Shown here: positions 8,144-17,732 of the stretch, in pieces
Layout of the letters: each line of letters starts with the position of its first letter
Position numbering within the stretch: position 1 is the first letter of the stretch
Source: JBIICI01 sp044238935
GTDB lineage: Bacteria; Pseudomonadota; Alphaproteobacteria; Micavibrionales; Micavibrionaceae
Length of the DNA: 64,000 nucleotides
Direction of reading: 5' to 3'
Assembly (NCBI GenBank): GCA_044238935.1
Contig: JBIICI010000001.1
Coordinates: 62,001 to 126,000, forward strand
Notes under the pieces: generated by a model
Database searches by the model: none
What the model was told of the DNA's origin: nothing
The model's input: only the letters and a program-made list of their open reading frames with translations
Translations under genes and position numbers: made by a program

Positions 8144-9121
8144 TTAAGCCACAGACAACCAAAGCGTGACCCATTCCCCGTGGGTAATGCGATGTTTCTC
8201 AATTAATCCTTGTGCCTTATGGGCATCCAAGACCATTTCAGCCTGTTCCATGAGTAAACCTGATAAAATCACATGCCCCTGTGGCGCAAGAGATTGTTTC
8301 AAATCAGGCGCCATCATCACCAAAGGCCGCGCCAAAATATTTGCAATGATTAAATCATACGGGGCATATTGCCGCGATAAAGCCGTATGATACCCATCAC
8401 CTGCCGCAAATATAATATCATCATCCTGCAGATCCGTCATGGATATATTTGCGGCTTTGTGCAAATTCGCAACGCGGATTGATTCCTCATCAATATCAAT
8501 CCCGATAATGGGGTTTTTCAACGCGTCTTTATCACATAAATGCCATGCAGCAATGGCCAAAATCCCAGATCCTGTGCCCATATCTAAAATAGATGTCACT
8601 GCATTATTTTTAAACACAAAAGACAGCATTTCCAAACATCCCCGTGTTGTGCCATGTTCGCCTGAACCAAAGGCTGTGGCGGCATCAATTTGCAAAGGGA
8701 TATAATTCGCAGGAACAGATTCGGTATAATGCGAGCCAAAAATAAAAAAAGGCTCAACGACAAAAGGGGGGAATGATTGATAGGATTCCGCCAACCAATC
8801 TTTTTCAGGGACTTTTTCAATCAACAGATCAGGCATCCCCCATTGTAAATCATCCAATATTGGCTGTAATCTGGATTGAATAAAATCAATTTGGGGGGCA
8901 TAGCCAAAATACCATTCAATTTTCCATGCATGATCTTCTAAACTAGCGGGGATGACATGCCCCTCCTTCGTTTGGGCGCGTAACAATGTGGTGGCGTACG
9001 CCTCTTCTTCAAAAACAACTGAGATTTTGGCGGCATCGTCCTCAAGATAATGCGCAGGCAATTCAAAAGACACACAAAAATAATCCGTCGGATTTTCATC
9101 ATTATATAAAATATTATTCAT
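8144..9121 (-). CDS. prmA: Ribosomal protein L11 methyltransferase PrmA
   Basis: The 325-residue product is a class I SAM-dependent methyltransferase of the PrmA family, which trimethylates lysines of ribosomal protein L11. An N-terminal L11-recognition domain (about 1-125) precedes the catalytic domain. AFGSGEHGTTRGCLEML is the family hallmark, LDMGTGSGILAIAA is the SAM-binding loop, and IIANILARPL is the NPPY-like catalytic-loop equivalent. The gene lies 10 bases downstream of the DUF2336 gene on the same strand, probably cotranscribed with it. Length is normal. Confidence 0.94.
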   Translation of the reverse strand: MNNILYNDENPTDYFCVSFELPAHYLEDDAAKISVVFEEEAYATTLLRAQTKEGHVIPASLEDHAWKIEWYFGYAPQIDFIQSRLQPILDDLQWGMPDLLIEKVPEKDWLAESYQSFPPFVVEPFFIFGSHYTESVPANYIPLQIDAATAFGSGEHGTTRGCLEMLSFVFKNNAVTSILDMGTGSGILAIAAWHLCDKDALKNPIIGIDIDEESIRVANLHKAANISMTDLQDDDIIFAAGDGYHTALSRQYAPYDLIIANILARPLVMMAPDLKQSLAPQGHVILSGLLMEQAEMVLDAHKAQGLIEKHRITHGEWVTLWLSVA

Positions 9122-9131
9122 AGGCTGGAGC

Positions 9132-10430
9132 TTATGCTGAAATGCCTAAAAAGTCAATCTGACATTGCATTTCTTCGTTGCTAAAAGGGTAATCCGTACC
9201 TGCGCGCGGGTAAATCAGGTCTTTGTGTGGGATGCGCGCCATTTCTTGCTGTAGCTTAAGCGCTAAGCGCATCGGCAGCCCTGCCTTCCACGTCACAGCC
9301 ACAATCGATTTTGCCGATTGCGCGGCAAAGATGGTCTCAATCCCCTTTTGGGAAAACCCACCCATCACAGCAATACAGGCTTGCACAAATTCATAATCAC
9401 GCATGCCTAAAGCATCGGCAACAAAATCCGCGTTTAACACGCCCTCTGATTTCAGCTTTCGGGCGCGTTGTAACAGGCTTTGTGGTGTTTGTGGTTCAAT
9501 GTGATTTTGGTGATCTGTGGCATATTGCAGGCGACGTTCAATTTTATCCCCCATTTCTTTTAAGGTTTCATCTTCTAAAACCCCGCTTTTTTCCAATAAT
9601 TGCCGCACAGTTCTACCTGCAAATTCAAAGAGCAAGGAAGCAGCCTCAGGCGGTAAAGATTGACGTTTTGCCAAAGATTTCTGCCATTCTGGGGTTGTCT
9701 TTGATTTCTGAATAATGATCTGCAACAATTCCATGCTTAAAAACGCATTTTCATTTTCAATCAAACGGCGACCTGCTTTGGCATCATTCGTATCAATAAT
9801 GGCTGTACTGACGGAATCGCTCACTATTTTACGGCTGGCAATGGCTTGGATCACCCAACTGGCAGGGTGTGAGGATAAAATATCCAACAAAGCCTGATCA
9901 TCTAACGCCACACAGAACCGCAAAATAGGCTCAGAAACGGCTTTTTCAACGTCTTTTGCTAATTTCGAGGCAATTTCTGGCGGCGTACATGTATAATCTT
10001 TGAGCGTAGAAGAAAGCGCAATCCGAATTTTTAACACTTCATCTAATGCCAAAGAACTCAGTGCCTGCACAGCATACGCATAGAGATGGCTTTGTTGGTC
10101 ACGGGATAGATCAGGCAAAAGCTCCAGCAACCGTCTTGCCAGCGTAAAGCGAACATATTCGCTTTTATCCTGTGCCAATAATGGGCTGGCATGAAGAGGG
10201 GTGGAGGGGTTACCTGCAACTTCTTTACGCACACGCGGATCTGGATCTTCTTGCGCTAAATAATATAAAATTTCACGGCTGGTCTGACTGTCGCGCGCCA
10301 AGCTGATGCGCGATTTTACATGATCATGTTTCAGTTTTTCTTTTTGGATTTGATAGGCATCACTGTTTCTATCAGATGATGGATCACCTTTTTTATTCGG
10401 ATTTATAAAATCAAAGAATTTTTGGAACAT
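9132..10430 (-). CDS. DUF2336 domain-containing protein (HEAT-like repeats)
   Basis: The 432-residue protein is built of short paired helices. Near residues 58-80, PDPRVRKEVAGNPSTPL is typical of the degenerate HEAT-like repeats of DUF2336 proteins, and similar repeat units continue to about residue 260. No signal peptide or membrane helix is visible, so it is probably a cytosolic scaffold. DUF2336 is mostly alphaproteobacterial; its biochemical role is not established. It is divergent from gcrA (117-bp gap) and lies immediately upstream of prmA, so its promoter shares the gcrA regulatory region. Confidence 0.7.
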   Translation of the reverse strand: MFQKFFDFINPNKKGDPSSDRNSDAYQIQKEKLKHDHVKSRISLARDSQTSREILYYLAQEDPDPRVRKEVAGNPSTPLHASPLLAQDKSEYVRFTLARRLLELLPDLSRDQQSHLYAYAVQALSSLALDEVLKIRIALSSTLKDYTCTPPEIASKLAKDVEKAVSEPILRFCVALDDQALLDILSSHPASWVIQAIASRKIVSDSVSTAIIDTNDAKAGRRLIENENAFLSMELLQIIIQKSKTTPEWQKSLAKRQSLPPEAASLLFEFAGRTVRQLLEKSGVLEDETLKEMGDKIERRLQYATDHQNHIEPQTPQSLLQRARKLKSEGVLNADFVADALGMRDYEFVQACIAVMGGFSQKGIETIFAAQSAKSIVAVTWKAGLPMRLALKLQQEMARIPHKDLIYPRAGTDYPFSNEEMQCQIDFLGISA

Positions 10431-10547
10431 GGTTTCTTTATTTTATTTTCATATTTAAGATTATTTTACTGGAAAAATGATTCTTTTTTTGCTATGGTGT
10501 TTCTACACTAAAAACATAAACATATCGTAAATTGGACACTGAAATAT

Positions 10548-11237
10548 ATGAGCGACTCTGATCAAAACCGCCTGAAATGGACCGACGAACGCATTGATGC
10601 CTTACAAAAATTGTGGTTAGAGGGCAAAACAGCGGCTGAAATCGCAAAAATATTGGGCGGTGTCACACGAAATGCCGTGATCGGTAAGGCACATCGCCTG
10701 AATTTAGCAGGGCGCACTGTCCCCACAACCTTAATGAAGGATGCAGATCCGCATAAAAAACCTGCTGTCAAGGCGGTTGAAAAATCTGTAAAATCAGCGG
10801 TGGCAAAGAAATCAACGCCAAAGACTGTTTTAAAAACAGCGGAAAATTTTAATGATACGCCGATACCGTCAAAAGTTGAAACTCAAGCGAAAAGAGAGGC
10901 AAAAAATCGCGCCCTTCTCCAAGAACGTCAAGATCATTTAGACATGGCCTTAGAACAGGTTCGTGCCATGCCTGCACTGAAAAAAATCAGCCCTGCCAAT
11001 GATGATGGCGATGAAGCAAGTAAAATTGGACAATATAAATTAATTGATCTGAAAGATTGCATGTGCCGTTGGCCCTATGGTGATCCCAAAACAGATCAAT
11101 TCAGTTTTTGTGGCGATAAAATTGTATCGGGTACGCCGTACTGTTCCAAACATGCCGCAAAAGCCTATCAAACAATTTCCAAAAACCGCGCCCTGAAAAT
11201 GGACGAAAATCTGTATGAGAAAAAAGGCATTGCATAA
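10548..11237 (+). CDS. gcrA: GcrA cell-cycle regulator
   Basis: The 229-residue protein has the two conserved ends of GcrA. The N-terminal helix-turn-helix is WTDERIDALQKLWLEGKTAA followed by the recognition region VTRNAVIGKAHRLNL. The C-terminal sigma70-binding region is the Cys/His-bearing stretch from DCMCRWPYGDP to TPYCSKHAAKAYQ (about 175-215). The two are joined by a basic, low-complexity linker. GcrA works with RNA polymerase sigma70 at promoters carrying the CcrM methylation site GANTC and is a master regulator of the alphaproteobacterial cell cycle. ccrM and ctrA are outside the window. A near-match to a CtrA site lies at 10455-10469 in the divergent gap. Confidence 0.95.
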   Translation: MSDSDQNRLKWTDERIDALQKLWLEGKTAAEIAKILGGVTRNAVIGKAHRLNLAGRTVPTTLMKDADPHKKPAVKAVEKSVKSAVAKKSTPKTVLKTAENFNDTPIPSKVETQAKREAKNRALLQERQDHLDMALEQVRAMPALKKISPANDDGDEASKIGQYKLIDLKDCMCRWPYGDPKTDQFSFCGDKIVSGTPYCSKHAAKAYQTISKNRALKMDENLYEKKGIA

Positions 11238-11258
11238 AGCAATGTCTTGTTAATCCAG

Positions 11259-11292
11259 CACCAAGAATTGTCATGCCGTGTGGGGGCATGAC
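11259..11292. repeat. Dispersed intergenic repeat, copy 1, with hairpin
   Basis: The first 20 bases (11259-11278) match those at 62735-62754 with four differences, all transitions (CACCAARAATYGTCATRCCG). An 8-bp stem, GTCATGCC at 11270-11277 with GGCATGAC at 11285-11292, overlaps it. There is no T-run. It lies in the 217-bp gap after gcrA, in which I see no gene. The hairpin may help end gcrA transcription. Confidence 0.45.
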
Positions 11293-11454
11293 GGCGGTGG
11301 GGGAAAAGCACAACCCGCGTCACCACCTTCCCTATAAATCGATCCATGCAACAAGGTCGACCTAACGCGCAATCTCAGGGATCATGAAAGAATTATAGAT
11401 GATTGGATCACATCCAGCATAATCACCTTTTATTCACCTAACGATATGTCACTA

Positions 11455-14442
11455 TTATCCGCCATCACCCTCTTGTTTTGGAGGCTGTGCTGCTTTTTTA
11501 GCATTTATTTGGCCTAAAGACGTGGTTGTCTCCCCCCCAGCTCTATAGACACTTTGCAGACTATTCCCCAGCGTATTCCCAATCATGCTGCCCCCTAATG
11601 TTGCATATCCAATCATATTTTGCGCAGGGTCTTCTGCACCGGCACCAAATGTTTGCACGGAATTCCCCATCCAACGCAAAATATTATTCGGGATCATATC
11701 AATCATTTTAAACGATGCCATCGCCATCATGTAAGAGATCAGGGCAAATAAGATAAGATAAAAGAAATTATCAATGCCGTTGCCTAAATTTGCAAGACTT
11801 GCCTCCAGATCAGCCGTATTTTTGATATTTGCAACATTTGAGATTGTTTGGGCAGCCCCCGTTGCGGCATTGCTAACGCCACCACTATCTTGTGCGCCGA
11901 AAATACCGCCCGTTACGGAATCCCAGATTAAATTTAGAATATCCATTTGTGCGGCAAAAATTGTAATGCCTGCGATTAAACCAAAAATCGTTAAAATCGG
12001 GCGTAAGAATATTTCAAAGATTAAGAAATATCCCCCCATCGCGGCACTTCCCGGTAAGCCATCCCCGTCAATACGAATATGTGCCAATGCCCATAAGGGG
12101 ACACCCACCATGGCCTCAAACAATCCCTTGACCCATCGTGCCGCCGCAAAAAAGAAATAAAGGAAGGGTAAAAACGGCACAATATACGCCAATGTAAACC
12201 CTGCCCCCAATCCCATCCCTGCGATCGTGACTAAGATACCAGCAACGGTTATGCCTGCACCCCCAAAGGCCATAATCTGACCCTGACCACTTAAATTACC
12301 CAAACCAGAAACCCCTGCAAGGACAAAAGAACCAAATACATCAACAATCGTACTTTCAATCAAAGCCTGACCAATCGCGGTAAGACGGGCAATCGGATGC
12401 TTGTCTTGGTTTTTACGAATATCCAACATTCCATTCACACCAAATAACCGTGCAACAAAATCCTTGATTGAATTCCCCGTTTCTTCTTGTTTCCCCTGCG
12501 TCAACCATGATTGATAGACTTCGTTCAGCATTTTTGCCACCTGAAGCTCATGATTTTGCACTTTACTGGGCTCATTTTTAAAGTTTGTGGGGGTAAATTG
12601 TTCCGCCGCAGATCCTGCGGCATCATGATTTGCCCGTTCCTCCGCAATTTTTTTCATGATCAAAGGATAAGCATCAGGCTGTGGTAAATTATAGGCCGCC
12701 TTGATAAACGTACCGTTTAATTCAGATATTTTATTATACCATGTTGCCGCCCCTGCCCAACCATTAATCTGAACATCAGGTAAATCATTAATCAGATTGG
12801 CTTTCATGGCCTGTTTAAATAATCCGGGGAAAGGACCATAAGACATTGATTGTTTTTCTGGCGTCTTATAAATAGGTTTATTTTCAGCATCATAATGATC
12901 AAAATTTTGTAATTCATACTGACATTGAACAGATTGTGGCACACCTTGTAAATAATCTTGGTATAAATTTACAAAACATTCCCTTGCCGCATTATGATAT
13001 TGCAGGGGGAATCCTTTGTTTTTATCAAAATCCGCTAAGGGATAATATCGATTGACCACGTTCATCGCATTAAAATGCGTAAACGGATCTGTCCACATGG
13101 AAATAATCATATTATAATAGCCGTTCAAAATGACTTTTGCGCCTTTATGCTTATTAAAATCCAGCGTGTTCATTTTTAAACTCAGCTCGCCACACTCTGG
13201 CACAATTTTCCCCATATATTTGCTGTTGGGATCAAGATGCCCAAAAACAATGTGGATATTATTTTTCTGCCCTGTAAAGGCTAATAATTCCTCAAAATCC
13301 TTAAACGTAGAAATTGATGCAGCACTGGCTTTGCCTGATTGCGGATCATATTGCGGATCGGTCAGTAATAAATAATCTTGCGCGCCCAAAGATTGCGTAT
13401 TTTGCGTGGGGCGCACGGCATAGGCCTTGATTTGTTTTTTATCGCCATAAATACGCTCTTGCGCGACTTTACAAGTATGTGCAATTTGCGTGAAGGCAAC
13501 AAAACTCTTTACCCGTGGCGCATCAGGTTCTGTAATCATTTTTGATGGCTCAACTAAGAATTTGTTTGAACCATATAATGGGTCTTTGATATTGGCGTTG
13601 TATAAGGTATTGGTAAAGGTAATCCAGCCATTTGTTGCAAAACTAGATCCCAATTTAGCGGCATAAAGGGTAATATATTGCCCCGAATTCATACCATAGG
13701 CAACAGGGATCAATAATCCAATCCCAAAGACAATCCGAATGGGTGCCCATACCGTGTTAAAACGCTTTCCAAATGGTGTGCCTGTTTGTGCCGTTTCAAC
13801 AACAACAACGACCATATAATATAAGAAAATAATGGCGGCAACAATCAGTAACCCCTTGGAATAAAAATGGAAAATACTATGCAGCGCCGTATGATACGCC
13901 GATGGAAAAGCACCATCGCCCAGCGCCCCCACACGTCCTCCATCACCACGCGGCAAACAGGCAATATTTTGTTCAACACATGAACCAAATAAATGCGGCA
14001 ATCCAAAAACCCGATCCAACATAATAAAGGCAATATCCTGTGTGGGGGCTTTGGTTTTAAAAAACTGGAAAATCGATGGGTCAACAACCCCCGTTGTCGA
14101 TGCCGCCATGGCCGCCCCAGAAATAAGGGAAGACAGCAAAACCAAGAACTGACCCGCCAGCATGACAATACCAAATAAAATTGTATAAAAGACAATAATT
14201 TGATCAATATGCTGACGATCATGTTTCAAATTGCGCCATGCTTGGCTGACAACATGATGCACCGAATATTGCGCAAAATTTTCCTGTAATAAATACGGAT
14301 GCCCCTCAGGCAATAAACGGATCATGCGAAAAACCAACGCCATAAAAAAAGCGATATACGCAAACCCAGACGCCGTTAAATCTCTGACCCGTGGTAAGAT
14401 CTGAGGAAGAAGAACGAATTTTAAAATTTGTTTCTTTTGCAT
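11455..14442 (-). CDS. DotA/TraY family integral membrane protein (type IVB secretion/IncI conjugation type), paralog 1
   Basis: The 995-residue protein resembles DotA of Dot/Icm and TraY of IncI plasmids, polytopic inner-membrane components of type IVB secretion systems. Hydrophobic helices lie near residues 25-43, 81-110, 197-216 and 235-250. A long, probably periplasmic, loop (about 255-690) follows, then a helix cluster with FLPFLYFFFAAARWVKG and VGVPLWALAHIRI. It shares landmark motifs with the next gene: MLDRVFG, GTPFG-RF-WAPIR, LLIPVAYG and SFKMIDMIPNNILRWMG. Only 17 bases separate the two genes, so they are an operon formed by tandem duplication and divergence. No coupling protein, DotB-like ATPase or IcmE/DotG is nearby. 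Substrate unknown. Confidence 0.8.
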   Translation of the reverse strand: MQKKQILKFVLLPQILPRVRDLTASGFAYIAFFMALVFRMIRLLPEGHPYLLQENFAQYSVHHVVSQAWRNLKHDRQHIDQIIVFYTILFGIVMLAGQFLVLLSSLISGAAMAASTTGVVDPSIFQFFKTKAPTQDIAFIMLDRVFGLPHLFGSCVEQNIACLPRGDGGRVGALGDGAFPSAYHTALHSIFHFYSKGLLIVAAIIFLYYMVVVVVETAQTGTPFGKRFNTVWAPIRIVFGIGLLIPVAYGMNSGQYITLYAAKLGSSFATNGWITFTNTLYNANIKDPLYGSNKFLVEPSKMITEPDAPRVKSFVAFTQIAHTCKVAQERIYGDKKQIKAYAVRPTQNTQSLGAQDYLLLTDPQYDPQSGKASAASISTFKDFEELLAFTGQKNNIHIVFGHLDPNSKYMGKIVPECGELSLKMNTLDFNKHKGAKVILNGYYNMIISMWTDPFTHFNAMNVVNRYYPLADFDKNKGFPLQYHNAARECFVNLYQDYLQGVPQSVQCQYELQNFDHYDAENKPIYKTPEKQSMSYGPFPGLFKQAMKANLINDLPDVQINGWAGAATWYNKISELNGTFIKAAYNLPQPDAYPLIMKKIAEERANHDAAGSAAEQFTPTNFKNEPSKVQNHELQVAKMLNEVYQSWLTQGKQEETGNSIKDFVARLFGVNGMLDIRKNQDKHPIARLTAIGQALIESTIVDVFGSFVLAGVSGLGNLSGQGQIMAFGGAGITVAGILVTIAGMGLGAGFTLAYIVPFLPFLYFFFAAARWVKGLFEAMVGVPLWALAHIRIDGDGLPGSAAMGGYFLIFEIFLRPILTIFGLIAGITIFAAQMDILNLIWDSVTGGIFGAQDSGGVSNAATGAAQTISNVANIKNTADLEASLANLGNGIDNFFYLILFALISYMMAMASFKMIDMIPNNILRWMGNSVQTFGAGAEDPAQNMIGYATLGGSMIGNTLGNSLQSVYRAGGETTTSLGQINAKKAAQPPKQEGDGG

Positions 14443-14459
14443 CTTTTATCTCATCTAAC

Positions 14460-17400
14460 TTAAGGTGTTTCGTCTTTTGGTGGCGCTTTTTTTATAGATC
14501 CACTGCTAATAGGGCTACCACCATTATTAGGCGGAGGGTCACCCCCTGTTTCTTCTGGTGAGCCACTAGTAGGAGATGGCTTCTTAGCAGGTGGTGTGGA
14601 CGCAGATGGTTGAGGATTTGATTGTTGAGGCTGAGGCTGGTTACCACCTTGATTTCCGCCGCCTTGTCCACCACCACCAGAACCAGCTTGGTTACCGTCG
14701 CCCCCTTGTTGTTGGTCACCCTGTTTTTTATCCTTTGGTGATGTTAGTGAAGGAGGTTCAGGGGGCGCAGTTAATCTTCCAAGCAATGTTCCCACTGCTC
14801 CGCCTGAGTCGTGGACGATCTCAGATAATTCAGTCATATGCGTTCCAACCCCCCCTGCGATATAGGTGGTGCTGATATTCATCGGGTCTTCGATCTGATT
14901 TAGATCATTAAAGGTTTCCACACCAGCCCCCATCCAACGCATAATATTTTGAGGGATCATATCAATTAATTTAAAGCTGCTATTGCCCAACATATACATT
15001 AAAACCGCATACATACAGGTAATCGCAAATTCATCAAATTTCCCACGCGCTGAATAGGCTGTGTTTTGCAGCTGATTGACAAATTTACCCGTATCAAAAT
15101 CCTTGCCTTTGTTTAGGGCTGTTGCAATATCCCCAACCGCACTTGCGCTTGCCTGCGCACCCCCTGAATTGTTGGATGCATTCAACATTTCATTGGCGAT
15201 AATCGGGAATAAATCATGCATAATCCGTGCGGAGGCAGAAAAAATGCTCAAGGATGCAATCAAGCCAAACACAATGAGAATCGGCCGCAAGAAAACTTCA
15301 AAAATTAAATAATAGCCCATAATCCCCGAACTTCCGGGAAGGCCGCCACTATCGTTCGATTCTAATTTCAAATGCGCCAATGCCCATAGGGGCACACCGA
15401 CCATGGCCTCAAAAATCCCCTTGACCCATCCCCCAACAGCAAAGAAAAAGAAAACAAACGGCATGAAGGGAATAACATATCCCAAAATAACGCCTGCGGT
15501 TAGACCCATCAAAGCAAAAACGGAAACCGCCCCTCCCAACGCGCCTAATATAGGCATAGCGGAGGCCAGAAGAGGTTGCGAAGCGCCCCATTGAGAGAAA
15601 AAAGCAGACCCACCTTGAGCAAAGACAGAAATACCCAGATTACGCACAGATGTTTCAACCATACTACGTCCTGCGGCGCTAAGATGTGATAAAGGATGCA
15701 CATCATCCATATCAATCAAATCCATCAATCCTGATGTTCCCATCATCATATTTAAAACGGCTAAAAGCGTGTTTGATTCACGATTTTTCTCTCGATCAGA
15801 TTGCATAGATTGAATCAATTGCGTCCATTCATCGGCAGCCGATTGCAAAACTTTTTTAATTTCATGATCAAATTGAAAATCATCGCCTTGATTATGCCCT
15901 GCCTCATCATTTTTTTGTGACGTGGTGCTGTTGGCCTGTGTGTTATTTTTACGCACAAAAACATCCGGTTTCCGGCTTACGGTGGGGGCATTATAAACAG
16001 CCCCAATCAACGCCCCATTATATTCAGAAACCGTATTATACCAAATGCCTGCACCACCCCAACCATATTTTTGCAATGAACCTTGGGGGTATTGCGCGCC
16101 ATACGCCCCATTTTTTTTCCAGCTATCCAATAATGATTTTTCTGCGACCTTTAGCTGATCAATGATGGTTAATTCCATATCAGAAATCAAAGATGTCGAA
16201 ATATTTGGTGATGATGGATTATTATTCTTCCTGTTATAAGGCAAGAGTTTTTCATTCAGATATTCTGCGTATTGAAGTAATTTTGGATTATTATACCATA
16301 GATTCACAATCATTTGGAAATAGGCCGTTTCAATGACTTCTACGGCTTCTAATCGAAATTTTGATCGACGATGAATCACTAGCTCCCCACAATGTGGGTA
16401 AATGCCGGCTCTTGCATTTGAATATCGTACGGGGTCTAAATGCCCAAAAACAATTCTAACATTTTCGCTCCCGACATTCAGGGCAAGGGCTTTTTTCCAA
16501 AAATCCCCTCCTGCCCCTGCAGGGATTTCTAAGAAATTAACTTTATCATTGGATTTTTGGCCTCCTCCATTGATCCAATGATTTTGCCGCAGCACATAAG
16601 GCTTGATCTGACGGCCTTTGACATTGCCTGTGAATTCCTCACTATAGGCACGCTGATGCGCAATTTGGCATGTTTTTGCAACCGCCATAAATTGTCCCAA
16701 CGACGCCAAAGGTGGAATCGATTTAATTGGGGCAACAATTTTTAAGCCTTGATTTTTATTATTCCCTGCCTGTGCCGCTGTGCTTTCCGCACCGGGTAAT
16801 AAATGATTATGCGCCCCGAAATAATACCAACCATTCGTGGCAAAACCTGATCCCCATTTTGCCGCATATAAAACGATAAATTGCGCGGAATTTAAACCAT
16901 AAGCAACGGGCACCAATAAACCAATGGCAACAACCAATCGAATAGGCGCCCAAGTTCCTGAAAAACGCTGACCAAAGGGTGTACCTGATTGAGCCGTTTC
17001 TGCGATTACCACAACAATGTAATACAAAAAGATCATCACCGCGACAGCCAAAAGCGCATATGAATAAAAGCCCAGCAATTTCTGTAAACCCTGCTGAAAT
17101 GGCGGAATTTTTGAGACTGAGGCAGGCGCATCCAAAGAGCCAAAGATACCGGGAATACCAAAAACACGATCCAACATCCGCAAGGCGATGTCTTCTTTTG
17201 GGTATTGTGTATGAAACATACTGGTCAATCCAGCATTCCCTGTGCCGGTAAGCCCTGCCGCATGTGCGGTTTCAAAAACCCATCCCATCAGAATCAACGC
17301 GATTTGACCAAAAATCAAGGCAAAGGCCAAAACAATGACACCGAACATTAAAATTTGATCAATATGATGCCGATCCCATTTTAAATTTTTCCATGATTGG

Positions 17401-17645
17401 GCAATCACATGGCGAATGCCAAATTGCCCTATTGAATCAGCACGGCCATATATATGATTGCGCGGTAATAAGCCCACACTGATCAGCAACCACGCCATTA
17501 AATAGGCAAGCTGTGAAAAACCAACACCAAACAGATTATGCAATCTTGGCAATAGCGCAGGCAACAAAATATACCGCGCAACATCACCGCCTTTAATCTT
17601 AAAGGGTATAGAAGAAATAGTGTGCTTCCCTGCTTTTATGGTCAT
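14460..17645 (-). CDS. DotA/TraY family integral membrane protein, paralog 2, with Gly/Gln/Pro-rich tail
   Basis: The 1061-residue protein is the larger paralog of the downstream DotA/TraY-like gene. Shared blocks include ALLPRLHNLFGVGF, HVIAQSWKNLKWDRHHIDQI, MLDRVFGIPGIFGS, GTPFGQRF, WAPIRLV and LLVPVAYGLNSAQF near the N-terminus, and the C-terminal helices around VGVPLWALAHLKLE and MIPQNIMRWMGAG. From about residue 975 it ends in a low-complexity tail rich in Gly, Gln, Pro and Ser that the paralog mostly lacks. Such tails are often exposed and flexible. It lies 87 bases downstream of the secretin gene, on the same strand. The tandem pair may act as a hetero-oligomer rather than as one DotA ring; that is inference. 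Confidence 0.8.
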   Translation of the reverse strand: MTIKAGKHTISSIPFKIKGGDVARYILLPALLPRLHNLFGVGFSQLAYLMAWLLISVGLLPRNHIYGRADSIGQFGIRHVIAQSWKNLKWDRHHIDQILMFGVIVLAFALIFGQIALILMGWVFETAHAAGLTGTGNAGLTSMFHTQYPKEDIALRMLDRVFGIPGIFGSLDAPASVSKIPPFQQGLQKLLGFYSYALLAVAVMIFLYYIVVVIAETAQSGTPFGQRFSGTWAPIRLVVAIGLLVPVAYGLNSAQFIVLYAAKWGSGFATNGWYYFGAHNHLLPGAESTAAQAGNNKNQGLKIVAPIKSIPPLASLGQFMAVAKTCQIAHQRAYSEEFTGNVKGRQIKPYVLRQNHWINGGGQKSNDKVNFLEIPAGAGGDFWKKALALNVGSENVRIVFGHLDPVRYSNARAGIYPHCGELVIHRRSKFRLEAVEVIETAYFQMIVNLWYNNPKLLQYAEYLNEKLLPYNRKNNNPSSPNISTSLISDMELTIIDQLKVAEKSLLDSWKKNGAYGAQYPQGSLQKYGWGGAGIWYNTVSEYNGALIGAVYNAPTVSRKPDVFVRKNNTQANSTTSQKNDEAGHNQGDDFQFDHEIKKVLQSAADEWTQLIQSMQSDREKNRESNTLLAVLNMMMGTSGLMDLIDMDDVHPLSHLSAAGRSMVETSVRNLGISVFAQGGSAFFSQWGASQPLLASAMPILGALGGAVSVFALMGLTAGVILGYVIPFMPFVFFFFAVGGWVKGIFEAMVGVPLWALAHLKLESNDSGGLPGSSGIMGYYLIFEVFLRPILIVFGLIASLSIFSASARIMHDLFPIIANEMLNASNNSGGAQASASAVGDIATALNKGKDFDTGKFVNQLQNTAYSARGKFDEFAITCMYAVLMYMLGNSSFKLIDMIPQNIMRWMGAGVETFNDLNQIEDPMNISTTYIAGGVGTHMTELSEIVHDSGGAVGTLLGRLTAPPEPPSLTSPKDKKQGDQQQGGDGNQAGSGGGGQGGGNQGGNQPQPQQSNPQPSASTPPAKKPSPTSGSPEETGGDPPPNNGGSPISSGSIKKAPPKDETP

Positions 17646-17732
17646 AGCTCCCCTAATATTATTTCTATAAAAATAGAAGTAATTTTATCTATTGTCCCCA
17701 TAATACCACACTCCATCTATCAAACGCCATTT

